Of a DNA stretch of 64,000 nucleotides, positions 46,719-57,699 are shown one piece after another; within the stretch, counting starts at the first letter, position 1, and each line of letters opens with the position of its first letter. The notes under the pieces are model-generated. The model was given only the letters and a program-made list of their open reading frames with translations, was not told the DNA's origin and searched no databases. Origin of the DNA: PoT sp049331405 (GTDB lineage: Bacteria > Planctomycetota > Planctomycetia > Isosphaerales > Isosphaeraceae); contig NZ_CP186274.1 in the NCBI RefSeq assembly GCF_049331405.1, positions 5,208,001 through 5,272,000 of the forward strand, written 5' to 3'. Position numbers and translations under genes: made by a program.

Positions 46719-49700
46719 AGGCCGCACTGCAACGGGACCTGCTCGCTGGGAATCCGCTCCCGATCACGCTGGCTCATCTGCCCGTGCAGACCGAGTCTCA
46801 GAGACACCTACTGCTGACGAGGCTGGAACGGAGCCAGGTCTTCAATCAGGTGTGGACGTCGCACCTGGCCTCGCAGGCCTTGCAGCAGGGGTCATATCCG
46901 GCATCCCTGCTGCAGGCCGCACCCCGTGCGATCGCCGCGCCCGAGGGCTTCCTCCGCGTGATGGCGCGATTCCTGGCAAGCCCGCTATCGCGACAGGACG
47001 TGGAGCGCCGGGCCCATTTGCCGATCCCTCCTACGCCCACACCAACGCCCACGCCCGCCCCGACACCCACACCATCGCCCACACCGTCGAAATTCAGCGT
47101 CGGCGCTCCGATCGATTCGTATTTCTCGGTCAACAAGCAGATGCTCGTCCCCGACCCGGTGACGGATCCGGCGGCCTACGGCACGCTCACCGCAAGAGTC
47201 GGGGCGGCCTCGGGGGCTATCGTAGGTGTCCCCCTGGATTCGCCCTGGGGCCAGGCCGCCGTCTTCCTGCAGGTCTGCTACGACGCCATCATGGCCGGCG
47301 ACGCCCCCAGCCAACGCTGCAACTCCCGACAACCGCCATCAACGACTGGTCAACGGCCCTGTCCGGGGGCCTGACATTCCAGGCCTGGTTCCAGACGAAG
47401 TCCCCCGGAGCCCTGCTGTCGGAGACGCTGGACGTCGGCGGGTCCACGACCCGGGCCCCGCTCATCTACATCAACTCGTCGGGCAACCTCGTGGCGGGGC
47501 TGTTCGACCAGACCTCGTTGGCGATCAACGAGGGTGACACGGTCCTGAACTGGACCCCGGCCGCCGGCCAGGTCGGCGGCACCACCAAGGCGGGGCAGGC
47601 CCAGGTCGGGGCCGCGAACCCGATCGTCAGCCAGGGCGGTGTGGTGGACAACACCTGGCATCAGGTCGCCTTCGTCGTCACCGGGGAGACCCAGGCCCTC
47701 TACCTCGACGGCCTGCTCCAGGGTGAGATCTCCCCCTCCGTTGGCTCATCCTATTCGTTCACGCCGACGCTCGCCGGCGGGATCACGGCGAGCGGCCCGA
47801 GCGGCTTCGCGGTCGGGGGCGCGACGATGCCCGAGCCGACCTCCGATGCCTATCCCGAGATCAACTACCCCCAGGGCTTCATCGGGACCGTCGATGAGGT
47901 CGCGGCCTGGACCAACGCGTTGACCCAGGTCGAGGTGCAGCGGGCGATGACGGCCCCGATCTCCGGTGATGTGACGCTCGGCACCGACCTGGCAGCGTAC
48001 TTCAACTTCGACCAGGCCCCTTCCGATGACGCCTGGCCGAACCAGGCCCCGGGCCGGTCCGGCGTGGCCCAGGGCCCGACGATCGGCACGCCCCTGGTGC
48101 CCGTCGCGACGACCATCCCGACTGACCCCTTCCTGGACGCGATACGACTGCCCGGGGCCCGCGACTGGGGGATCGAAGTGATGATCCCCCTGTCATCCCC
48201 CACGGTCACCGCAGCTGCCAACGAGACCGCCTCCTACAAATTCGGCCTGGACGCGGGCGATCAGTTGGGGATTTCGGTGCCCGACTCCTTCAAGGGCAAA
48301 CTGAGCATCCAGGTCGTCGACGACCTGGGATCGGTCAGTTCCCAGGAGATCACCCCCGGCAATTCCACCTTTGTCCAGGCTTCACGCGACGGCACCTACA
48401 ACGTGAGGCTGACCTGGGCACCGGAGAATGCAGGCGATGCTGAGGTCAATTTCTCCCTCCTGCCCGGCCCGCTCAATTAATCTGATGGCGCTGCTGACCA
48501 GCTATCAACAGCAAGGGGAGTTCGGCGAGGACTACGCCTGGGCATACTCCGACCCGGACCTGCCGGGGCTCAATACGTTGAGCGGGAGTCGTGCCGGCGA
48601 CCTGGCCGCCAACTACTGGCCGCTCTGGTCCGACGTGACCTATTTCCCGGTCCCTTCGGGGCAGGCCGGGGCGGCCTGGGCCCTGCAACGGAGCGAAGCC
48701 TACGCCAATCTCGTCTCCAACAGCGGCCTCCTGGGTGGCTTCGCCAACATTATCGGCGCGACGATCGCGGCGCCGACGGGCGTCAGCTCGATCCAATCTT
48801 CACTGGACGATGCCTACCAAGACGCGTACGGGACCAGCCCGCCCTCGCCCCCGGGCCAGGGCGAGCCGTTCCCCGTCCAGGGGGCCGACACGGCGCAAGA
48901 CGCGGTCTACGAGTTTCTCTACAACGCAAATCTGCTCCGCCAGAACGCATTTTCCGTCCTGACGGGATCCGGGGGGGCCAGCGCCCCCACGACCCTCTCG
49001 AGCTGGATCCAGGGCTTCATCAATACGATCGGCGGCTCGGCGGGTGTGCCGTAAGGCATCGCCACCACGATCACCGACGGGCAGACGGCGCAGGACCAGA
49101 GCCTGAGCGTAACGATCCCCACCGGACAACTCGCCCCCTCGTCGCAAGAGATCATGGGCGAGGCCATGGCGTGGGCGCTGGGAGGAGCCCTTGGGGCGGT
49201 GGCCGGAGCCGGCGGCATCGTCGCCGGTGCACTGGGGGCGGCGATCGGCGGGGCCGGGGCCTCGGTGGCGAGCTCGTTCCTGGCACAGGCCAACCTCCCA
49301 TCGACCGTGACGCTCACCATCCCCGTGGCGTCGATCGACACGGACATCGAGAATGCGTCAACCCTCGATGATCTGGGCACGAATATCACGGGCACGATGA
49401 CGGAACAGTGGAATAACATCCTGACGACCCTGAATGACACCACATTCATCCAGTCGGTCCTGAGCAACTATGGCCTCCTCCTGGCCCTCGGGAAGATCAG
49501 CGGGGAACCGCTCGCATCGTCGGCCCTGTCGCCGGAGGACGTGGCCTCGAGCCTCCTGACCCGGACCTCGTGGAGCACAATGATCCCGGCGGTCTTCAAC
49601 TGGAAGTCGTCCGAGCCCTACGGCTTCGCGACGGGCAACGGGCAGACCACGAACCTCTCCGATTCCACCTCCTACTCGCTCGCCGGGGCGACAGGGCCGG

Positions 49701-51682
49701 AGGGAATCGCCGTCGGGAATTTCAACTCCACGAGCGACAGCTATTCGGATCTGGTCGTGACCGATTTCAGCACCGATCAGGTGAGCGTCCTGCTGGGCCA
49801 GAGCGACGGCAGCTTCCAGTCTTCAACGCCGCTCGGCCTCGGAGGCCCGAATGGCCCGTCGGGCGTCGCGGTGGGCGACGTCAACGGCGACGGCTACCAG
49901 GACATCATCGTCGCCGATACCTCGAGTGACGTGGTGACCGTCCTGAAGGGGGACGGGTCGGGCAACTTCTCGGTGGAATATAATCTCGGCCTGGGCGGGC
50001 AAGAGCAGCCGGCGGGGCTCGCGGTCGCCGACCTCAACGGAGATGGCAGGCCCGATATCGCCGTGGCCAACGGCCTCAGCGGCAGCATCAGCCTCCTGCT
50101 GAACAACGGCAACGGCTTCGATTCGCCAGCGACCATCGCACTCGGGAGCGGGTATCAGCCCGTGGCCATCGCCGCCGTCCCGCTTAGGGGCAGCATCTTC
50201 CCCAACCTCGTGGTCACCTACAACCAGTTCGCCTCCATCTCCTCTGGAGTCTCCGCCTACGGCGGCGTGGGCCTGCTGCTCAGCAACGGGCCGGCTTCGT
50301 ATGACTCGCCCGTGTATTATCCGATCTCCGGGGCGACGAGCGCCACCAGTCTCATCGCCGAGGACCTGGACGGCGACGGGCTGGCCGAGTTGGCCATCAC
50401 GAACATCGGCAACAACGCGGTCGACATCATCTCCGGCACGACGGTCGGTAATTTCGCGACGTTCCAGCCAGGGTCCGTCGGCCCGGACCAACTCGCAGCC
50501 CTGCTCGGCCAGATACAGTCGCTCCAGGGGGGCAATGCGGTGAACGTCGGGCCCTACGATTCCACGAGCCAGATCACGCCGGGGACGACCAGCCCGCCTC
50601 CTTACCTGGGCTACTTCAGCCTCCCCTACGCACCGGGCTCTGGCCCCCCGAATGTCGCGGCCCCGGGCGACTTCCTGGCGATCACGCCGGCGCAGCTCAG
50701 CGAATCGGCATCTGGATACAGCTTCAATCAAGGTGGGTCGATCGTGACGGCGTGGACCCTCACCGACGGGAATGGGAACCCGATCGCGCCGGAGACCGCG
50801 AGCCAACTCTTCGGCATTCCGGCTTCGGCGTCCGGCGGTTCGGCTGCCAACTCCGGGGTCAACCTGACGCCGATCGATCCGCAACACCCCTTCGTCGCGC
50901 TCAACGGCGGGTGGTACTACGCCGCCGCCGCACCGCAGAATGCCGCGGCGACCTGGGCCGACGTGTTCTTCAATTGGGGGCAGAACTCGTCGAGCGATTG
51001 GCCGAGGAACCTGATCCCGAGCTATAACCCGAACCTCACGGTTTACACGAACTCCGGGACGCTGCCCGGGACCTCGGAGTCATTCCCTTCCGACTTCAGC
51101 TATACGGTGACCTATTCGCCCCAGACAACGGCCCCTCCGAGCGTCGGGACGACCGTGAACCTGGCCTCGGCCTTCAACCGGGTCGGCATCGTCGCCGATG
51201 GCACGACCTTCGGCAGCTTCGGCGGCCTGGACGGCGATGGGAATGCGCTCTCGGCCCAATTGCTCGGCGGGCCCGTCGCTTGGAACAGCCTGCTCTTCAA
51301 CCTGGGAGCCACCGGCGCCTCCAACGCGATCGCCGCCAGCGGCCAGACGATCGCCCTGCCGAGAGGGTCGTTTGACACCCTTTCGTTCCTGGGCAGCGGG
51401 GTGAACGGCAATCAGGCCGATGTGAACTTCACCATCACCTATGCCGACGGGACCACCCAGACGTTCACCCAGTCGTTGAGCGACTGGCATTCCCCCCAGA
51501 ATTACGCGGGCGAGTCCACGGCGGTCACCATGGCCTATCGAGACGTGTCCGGGGGCACCATCCAGTCGGGGAGCTACTACGTCTACGGGTATCAATTCAC
51601 CCTCAAGGCGGGTAAAGCCGTCCGGAGCATTACCCTGTTGGACGATGGCAACGTGACGATCCTCGGCATGACGCTCAGTTGA
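46719..51682 (+). pseudogene. LamG / FG-GAP surface protein, 5'-truncated by IS630 and internally broken
   Basis: The frame is open right from the IS630 end (KAALQRDLLAGNPLPITLAH), with no start codon. Thr/Pro-rich linker near 47030-47090. A C missing in 47304-47308 shifts the frame to LQLPTTAINDWSTALSGGLT and a LamG/concanavalin-like domain (HQVAFVVTGETQALYLDGLL, GFIGTVDEVAAWTNALTQVE). A second shift near 48475-48482 leads to LMALLTSYQQQGEFGEDYAW; a TAA at 49052-49054 lies in frame. Then a Gly/Ala-rich segment, FG-GAP repeats (GDVNGDGYQDIIVADTSSDV, ADLNGDGRPDIAVANG) and a C-terminal carbohydrate-binding-like domain (FTQSLSDWHSPQNYAGESTA). About 1,650 residues remain. Loss of the 5' end makes real decay likely. 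Confidence 0.75.
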
Positions 51683-51719
51683 TTGGGCCGACGCGCATCG
51701 GCGGCTCGAATCACCACTC

Positions 51720-53178
51720 AGCTCGACTGATGCCGATTTCACGGTTTCGCCTCGGCGGAAACCTGAGGGGTTGCTGACGCACCTCAAGGCTACCAACCGA
51801 GGACGGGCCCATCGTGATCCTACCACCCGAGGCTCTGCCGCTGCTCGAGGCCTTCGGGCCGCTCTCCACCCTCCCCTCCTATCGATGCTTCGTCGTCCTG
51901 CTCCTGGCCACCATCCTCACCCAGGGCCGGCACACCGTCGCCAACCTGCTGCGGACCGTCGGCGAGCTCGCGCCGGGGCATCGCACCGATTACCAGCGCG
52001 TCCTCTCGCGCGCACCTTGGTCGGGCCTGAGGGCCGGCTGCACCCTCGCCCGCCTGATCCTCGATCGCCTCTGCCCGAACGGCCCCGTATTCCTCGTCGG
52101 CGACGACACCGTCGACGGCCACCCCGGCCGATGCGTCTACGGCAAGGCACGGCACCGCGACCCGGTCCGATCCTCCCACGCCTACACCGCCTGGAAATAC
52201 GGGCACTGCTGGGTCGTCCTGGCGGTCCTCGTCCGGTTGCCCGGCACGAGCCGCCCCTGGGCGTTGCCCGTGCTCGTGGACCTGTACCGCTCCGAGGAGG
52301 ACGACCGCCGACGCGGGCGGCCGCACCGCACGCCGGCCCGATTGATGTGCCGGCTGCTGCGGGCCCTGATGATGGAGTTCCCCGGCCGACGCTTCGTCTT
52401 CGTCGGCGACTCGGGCTACGGCTCGCACGAGGTCGCGTGCCTCTGCCATCGCCACCGGGCCCGGCTGTCGCTGGTGAGCAAGCTCCACCCCGAGGCCAAC
52501 CTCTTCGATCCCGCGCCCCCTTACGGAGGCGCGGGCCGTCCTCGCGTCAAGGGGGCCCGCCGGCCCAAGCCCCGCGAGGGCGTGGAGGCCGCGCGGAGAC
52601 GCCGCAGGATCACCGTGGGCTGGTACGGCGGCGGCCGCCGTAGGGTCGAGGTGGTCACCGGGTCGGGGCACTGGTACAAGGCGGGCGAGGGGCTGGTGCC
52701 GATCCGCTGGGTCTTCGTCCACGACCGGGAGGGGACGCACCGCGATGAGTATTTCTACACGACCGACCCGGCGATGGGGGCCGGCGAGGTCGTGACCCGA
52801 TATGCCGGCCGCTGGAACCTCGAATGCACGTTCCAGGAGGGCCGTGCCCACCTCCACTCGGAGAGCACCCGGGGATGGAGCCGGCGGACGGTGCTGCGTG
52901 CCACCCCGTGCCTGCTCGGGCTGTATTCGGTCGTGACGCTGCTCTACGACGCCCTGCCGGCGCCGGCCCGTGTCGGCGGGATCGACTGGCCGGGCAAGGA
53001 GTCCGTGACGTTCTCGGATGCCCTGTGCGCCGTGCGGCTGAGGTTGTGGTCCGAGGGATTATTTCGAGAGGCCGGGTTCGACTCGGGCCTGGAGAAACTC
53101 CCCACACCTCTACGCGAGTTGCTCTGCCGGGCCCTCGCCCCGGCGGCGTAGGCCTCTGCTTTCGGCAGCAGTCGAGCT
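51720..53178 (+). mobile_element. IS4/IS701-like element with 17-bp inverted repeats
   Basis: AGCTCGACTGATGCCGA at 51720-51736 and its complement at 53162-53178 differ at one position. They bracket one intact transposase gene. Flanks CTCAG and CTTAG overlap the ends and may be the target. The right side abuts an IS5 relic. Confidence 0.7.
51814..53151 (+). CDS. DDE transposase (IS701/IS4-like superfamily, 445 aa), intact
   Basis: MILPPEALPLLEAFGPLSTL, RCFVVLLLATILTQGRHTVA, then PVFLVGDDTVDGHPGRCVYG (first Asp), GRRFVFVGDSGYGSHEVACL (second Asp), DEYFYTTDPAMGAGEVVTRY with AGRWNLECTFQEGRAHLHSE (Glu in NLE). Basic linker RRPKPREGVEAARRRRRITV. The frame is unbroken with all three acidic residues, so it may be active. 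The exact IS family is uncertain. Confidence 0.85.
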   Translation: MILPPEALPLLEAFGPLSTLPSYRCFVVLLLATILTQGRHTVANLLRTVGELAPGHRTDYQRVLSRAPWSGLRAGCTLARLILDRLCPNGPVFLVGDDTVDGHPGRCVYGKARHRDPVRSSHAYTAWKYGHCWVVLAVLVRLPGTSRPWALPVLVDLYRSEEDDRRRGRPHRTPARLMCRLLRALMMEFPGRRFVFVGDSGYGSHEVACLCHRHRARLSLVSKLHPEANLFDPAPPYGGAGRPRVKGARRPKPREGVEAARRRRRITVGWYGGGRRRVEVVTGSGHWYKAGEGLVPIRWVFVHDREGTHRDEYFYTTDPAMGAGEVVTRYAGRWNLECTFQEGRAHLHSESTRGWSRRTVLRATPCLLGLYSVVTLLYDALPAPARVGGIDWPGKESVTFSDALCAVRLRLWSEGLFREAGFDSGLEKLPTPLRELLCRALAPAA

Positions 53179-53346
53179 TAGCAGGCCCGGCGATGGCTCG
53201 CCGCTGGCTGCTTCGATGCGATCGTCCATGACCTCCGCGTCTGACGCCGCCTCTCCGGCAGCCACGACCCTGATCCTGCGAGCGCCGTCTTCCAGGGCCG
53301 AAGGATGCAGGCGGCCCCCAAGCGCGGCAGGCGGGCCGACTTCGTC
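53179..53346 (+). pseudogene. IS5-family transposase fragment
   Basis: In one frame AGCFDAIVHDLRV and, in another, SAVFQGRRMQAAP and RGRRADFV match the positions GCFEAIVHDLRAL and SAVILDSRTLQST of the intact IS5 transposase at 30052. Only about 50 codons survive between the neighbouring transposon and the IS630 left end. Long dead. Confidence 0.55.
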
Positions 53347-53349
53347 CTA

Positions 53350-54518
53350 GTGTAGTGTCTCAAAAGTAGTGAAACTTATCGTGTTGCATGGGGGTATACT
53401 CTAATGAAAGGAGCATATGCCCATGCGCCGTGCATGCCAGATCACCTTGAACGATGCAGGCCGGATCATCCTGGAGCGATGGTCCCGCGGGCGGAGCACC
53501 CAGGCTCGACTGGTCACGAGGGCCCGTGTCGTGCTCGCCGCCGCCGAGGGCGAGGAGAATAAGGACATCGCCGAGGGCCTGGGGATCTCCCGCGGCGCCG
53601 TCGCCCGCTGGCGCGATCGATTCGCCGAGCGAGGCATCGCCGGCCTGGAGAAGGACGCGCCTCGGGGCGGACGGCCGCCGAAGGAACGCGACGACCTCAT
53701 CCGGCGGATCATCGAGATGACGACGCGGCAGAAGCCGGCCAACGCGACCCACTGGAGCACTCGCACCCTCGCCGAGGCGCTGGGGACCAACCATGCGTTG
53801 GTCAATCGCGTCTGGCGCGCCAACGGCCTGAAGCCGCACCTGAGCCGGACCTTCAAGGTGAGCAACGACCCCCGCTTCGTCGAGAAGCTGATCGACGTCG
53901 TCGGCCTCTACCTCGACCCGCCGGAGCGCGCCTTGGTGCTCTGCGTCGACGAGAAGAGCCAGATCCAGGCGCTGGACCGCACGCAGAAGAGCCTGCCGAT
54001 CTATCCCGGCCGGTGCGAGACGATGGCGCACGACTACAAGCGGAACGGCACGACGACTCTGTTCGCGGCGCTCGACATGCTGGAGGGGCGATTGATCGGG
54101 CGATGCATGCCGCGGCACCGCCACCAGGAGTTCATCAAGTTCCTCAAGCAGATCGACGCCGAGACGCCGCCCGACGTGGACTTGCACCTGATCGTCGACA
54201 ACTACGCGACCCATAAGCATCCCAAGGTCAAGTCATGGTTGAAGCGACACAAGCGGTTCCACCTCCACTTCATCCCGACGAGCAGTTCCTGGCTGAACCT
54301 GGTCGAGCGATGGTTCCGCGAGATCACCGACAAACGGATCCGTCGGGGGGTATTTCGTAGCGTCAAGCAATTGATCGAAGCGATTCGGGCCTATATCGAC
54401 GAGCACAACGACGACCCCAAGCCCTTCGTCTGGACGGCCAAGGCGGAGGACATTCTCGAAAAGGTCCGCCGTGCCAGGGCTGTCCTGGATAAGATCGCAT
54501 CAGGGTGAGACACTACAC
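53350..54518 (+). mobile_element. IS630-family element with TA target duplication
   Basis: GTGTAGTGTCTCA at 53350-53362 and TGAGACACTACAC at 54506-54518 are perfect inverted ends, flanked on both sides by TA (53348-53349, 54519-54520), the family's target. Length 1,169 bp with one intact transposase. Confidence 0.92.
53417..54508 (+). CDS. IS630-family transposase (363 aa), intact
   Basis: The ATG at 53417 follows GAAAGGAG. HTH region: ARVVLAAAEGEENKDIAEGL with GISRGAVARWRDRFAERGIA. DDE core: ALVLCVDEKSQIQALDRTQK (first Asp), DLHLIVDNYATHKHPKVKSW (second Asp), HFIPTSSSWLNLVERWFREI (Glu). Unbroken, with intact ends, so probably active. Different subgroup from the IS630 at 25930. Confidence 0.95.
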   Translation: MPMRRACQITLNDAGRIILERWSRGRSTQARLVTRARVVLAAAEGEENKDIAEGLGISRGAVARWRDRFAERGIAGLEKDAPRGGRPPKERDDLIRRIIEMTTRQKPANATHWSTRTLAEALGTNHALVNRVWRANGLKPHLSRTFKVSNDPRFVEKLIDVVGLYLDPPERALVLCVDEKSQIQALDRTQKSLPIYPGRCETMAHDYKRNGTTTLFAALDMLEGRLIGRCMPRHRHQEFIKFLKQIDAETPPDVDLHLIVDNYATHKHPKVKSWLKRHKRFHLHFIPTSSSWLNLVERWFREITDKRIRRGVFRSVKQLIEAIRAYIDEHNDDPKPFVWTAKAEDILEKVRRARAVLDKIASG

Positions 54519-54604
54519 TAGTGCAAAAGGACGTCGAGCGGCGACCGAGAAGTAGGAGACGATGCACCGAGATTTGTCCAGTGGTCCAGATCGAGCAAGC
54601 CAGG

Positions 54605-57002
54605 CTACCGCACCGGGATCGAGTCGGAAATGTACGCTGGGGGCGAGCCGAGCCCTGGCGTTTTGCGTTCCGTGTCGATTAGTCGCTGGCAATCCCAGAT
54701 TCTGAGCATGCGATCGTCGCCGGCCGCCGCCAGGGATCGGCCGTCGGGCGAGAAGGCGATCGCACCGAGCCATGACTTGGGCCCCTCAAGGACGGAGATG
54801 GCAATCCAGTTGCGCGAATCCCATAGGTGGACCATGCCGCCACCCGTCGCCGCGGCCAGGATCGAACCGTCGGGCGAGAAGGCCAGGGCCGGGACTCCGC
54901 GGGCGTGGCCCGGTAGTGTGGCCAGCAACCGCCCCGCATTCGCGTCCCAGACTCGGACGGTCTCGCACCCGTCGCCGCTCGTCGCCAGCAGACCGCCCCG
55001 GGGCGAGAAGGCCAACGCATTGACGTGCGTCGACTGGGCCCGGAAGGAGTGCAGCCTCTCCAGGCTCTCGGCATCCCGGAGGGTGACGGTCCCATCGAGC
55101 CCTCCAGTCGCGACGCCCCGCCCGTCGGGGGCATAGGCCAGGGCACCGATGAACTGCCCGGCCTGCTCTCGGGCCCGGACCATGCCGTTGCCGACATCCC
55201 AGAGGGCGAGCCCGCCATCAGAGCCGGCCAGGGCCAGCGTACGGCCGTCAGGGGAGAACGCGAGGCGGTGGAATCGCCCCCCTTCGATCTCGAGCCGGCC
55301 GACCGTCGCCCCGTCCTCGGCGTCCCAGAGGCCGATGCTCGAGCCCGACCCGGTCGCCGCCAGCGTCCGGCCGTCCGGCGAGATCGCCACGCGGGGATAC
55401 CAGCTCCAGGCGGCCGAGAAGCTCACTCGCGACGACTCGAGACCCCACTTCATCACCTGGCTCGTTCGAGACGCCAGGAAGAGGCTCCTCCCGTCGGGTG
55501 CGAAAACCAGAGAAGCGATCGACTCCTGAAGGGGATGGGCCCTGTGGCCCTTCGCCTCATGCGATTCGCCGCCGCGTCCCGAGACCTCACCCCCGGATCC
55601 GATTACGATCCATCCAAACAGGGCCAGCAAGGCCGTCGCCATGGCTTGCGTCAAGCCAACGCGGATCCGCTCTCGCGACCGTGCGGAGGCGGGGTAGGAG
55701 TCATGAACATCGCCGCCTGCGACCCGACATCGCACGGCCGTCGATTCGTCAGCCAAGGCGATCGCGAGGCCCGCGAGAGCGCAGCATGCGAGGGTTGCCG
55801 CCAGGAGGCTCGCGTGGCCGCGGCGGGTGATCCCCCTGGTCGAGGGAGACGAGAGCCGGATTGGGACGCCGCCCTGCAAGTCGGCCAGGAGGCTCCCGAG
55901 CAAATCGGAAACCTCGGCGGCGGACTGGTAATGTTCGGCCGGTTCCTTGGCGTGGAGCTTCTCGACGACGGCGGCCAGCCAACCCGGCACCTCCGGCTCG
56001 ATCTCGCGGAGCGGCGTGGGATGTTCATCCCTCACGCGTCGCAGCACCGCGAGCGGGGTTTCTGCCCGGAACGGTGGCCGACTGGCAACCATGGCATAGA
56101 GCACACTTCCCAGGCTGAACAGGTCGGACCTCGCGTCGACCGCCTCGCCCCTCGCCTGCTCGGGCGACATGTATTGGGGCGTGCCGGCCACGACGCCGCT
56201 CTGGGTCAGGCTCGCGTCATCCGCGGCGCGTGCGAGGCCGAAGTCGGTGAGCTTGACCCGCTCCATGTCATCCTCGAGGAGGATGTTGGAAGGCTTGACG
56301 TCGCGGTGGACCAGGCCTTGAGAGTGGGCCGCCGCCAGCCCGGCCGCGGCCTGCATGCCAATCCTGAGGATATCTTTCGCCTCCATTGGGCCATCGCGGT
56401 CGATCCGCTCCTGGAGCGAGCATCCGGCGATGCAAGGCATGACCAGGTAGGGAAGCCCGCTCCGTGCGTCGACGGCGACCGAGTGGATCGCCGTGACGTG
56501 CTCGTGGATCACGGCCGCGGCGGCCGCGGCGGCGGGAGGCGGCGCCGGTGGCGAGTTGGGGCGCTAGGACCTTGATGGCCACGACCCGGTCGAGGGCCGG
56601 GTCGAACGCCCGCAGCACCACGCCCATGCCTCCCCGGCCGATGACCTCGTCGACCCGGAAGTGTCCGAGGCTACCGAGGCAGTTCGGGTCATCCGATCGG
56701 GCGAGGAAGCCGAGCGAGTCGCCCACCGTCATCCCGGCGTGACGTGCCGCATCCTGGGGTAAGCCCTCGTCCCCTTCCCGCAGCCCACCAGGCCGGTCCG
56801 TTGCCGACATCCCCTCCGGATCGGCCAGGCGACGCAACGCCCCCCACCACGGAGCCTCGGCGGCCAGGAAGTCCAGGCGACGCTGGCACGCCGGGCAGGC
56901 GTCGAGGTGCGCGACCAGACCCGGCTCGTCGGAGCCCGACAGGCGGCCCTCGAGCAGGAGTGCAAGCCGCTCCGGGTCGCATCGGTCGGGTCGTAAGTTC
57001 AT
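54605..57002 (-). CDS. Zinc-finger / Ser-Thr protein kinase / WD40 protein, frameshift in the kinase N-lobe
   Basis: The ATG at 57002 overlaps the sigma-factor stop (ATGA). Residues 1-60: anti-sigma-type zinc finger (HLDACPACQRRLDFLA). Kinase: VIGRGGMGVVLRAFDPALDR (Gly loop), VVAIKVLAPQL (Lys), then a break near 56525-56545 where an expected FxREARAAA-like stretch is lost in a GC-rich tract. It resumes VIHEHVTAIHSV, LVHRDVKPSNILLEDDMERV (HRD), LTDFGLARA (DFG), GTPQYMSPEQARGEAVDARS. Two hydrophobic segments (LLAATLACCALAGLAIALA; AMATALLALFGWIVIG) suggest membrane anchoring, then about seven WD40 blades (LAFSPDGRTLALAGSDGGLA). Typical planctomycete sensor kinase regulating its ECF partner. Confidence 0.8.
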
Positions 57003-57623
57003 CGAAGGTTTCCGCTCGTGGTCCATCGCTCGCCCTCGACTTGACCGATCTTCTGACGGAGCCGGGCCATGATGCGACTCTTGTATTGGTAGACGGTCCC
57101 GACCGTCACGTTCAGCTCCCGGGCGACCTCCCCCGCGGACTTGCCCTCGACCCCGGCGTTCCAGAAGACCTGCCAGGCCATCGCGGTGAATTCGCCGCGC
57201 ACCTTGCTCGACCGCCCAGGCGAGCACTTGGCTCCGGTACTCGTCGTCAAAGGCGGCCGAGTCACCCTCGGAGGGATCCGGGTGGGATTCGAGGAGGATC
57301 CGGAGCCCGGTGTCGCCGGAGCCTCGCGCCAGCGGCTGCTGTCGCGTCATCAGGTTGATCATCAGGTTGCGTGCGATCCTGAAAAGCCAGCCCCGGAACG
57401 GACCGCGCGACGGGTCGGGATCCCACCGGTCGATCGCGCTTGCCACGGTGCGGAAGACCTCCTGGACCAGGTCATCGGCGTCGGCGTCCTGGAGGCCCTT
57501 CCGACGCGCAAGCCGATGGACCAGCGGCGCGTAGATCTGCTCGAATTCGCCCCAGGCCTGCTCGTCGCGCGGGTCTCTCAGGCGGACCAGCAGACTGGCC
57601 CGCGTGCTCGGCATCTCGTCCAT
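56999..57623 (-). CDS. ECF sigma factor (planctomycete type), one extra base before region 4
   Basis: ATG at 57623: MDEMPSTRASLLVRLRDPRD. Region 2: APLVHRLARRKGLQDADADD, LVQEVFRTVASAIDRW, PFRGWLFRIARNLMINLMTR. After LAWAVEQ the frame shifts near 57205 (CAAGG where CAGG fits). One base less gives VRGEFTAMAWQVFWNAGVEG and region 4, SAGEVARELNVTVGTVYQYK with SRIMARLRQKI. Ends with GNLR overlapping the kinase start, so the two are translationally coupled: the kinase with its zinc finger likely controls this sigma factor. About 207 residues when corrected. Confidence 0.85.
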
Positions 57624-57699
57624 CCGATCCCTCCTGCCCGGATACACACAACCCGGCCGGGGATCTGAATGACTTTTCTGACCGTCATGGATTTTGGGG

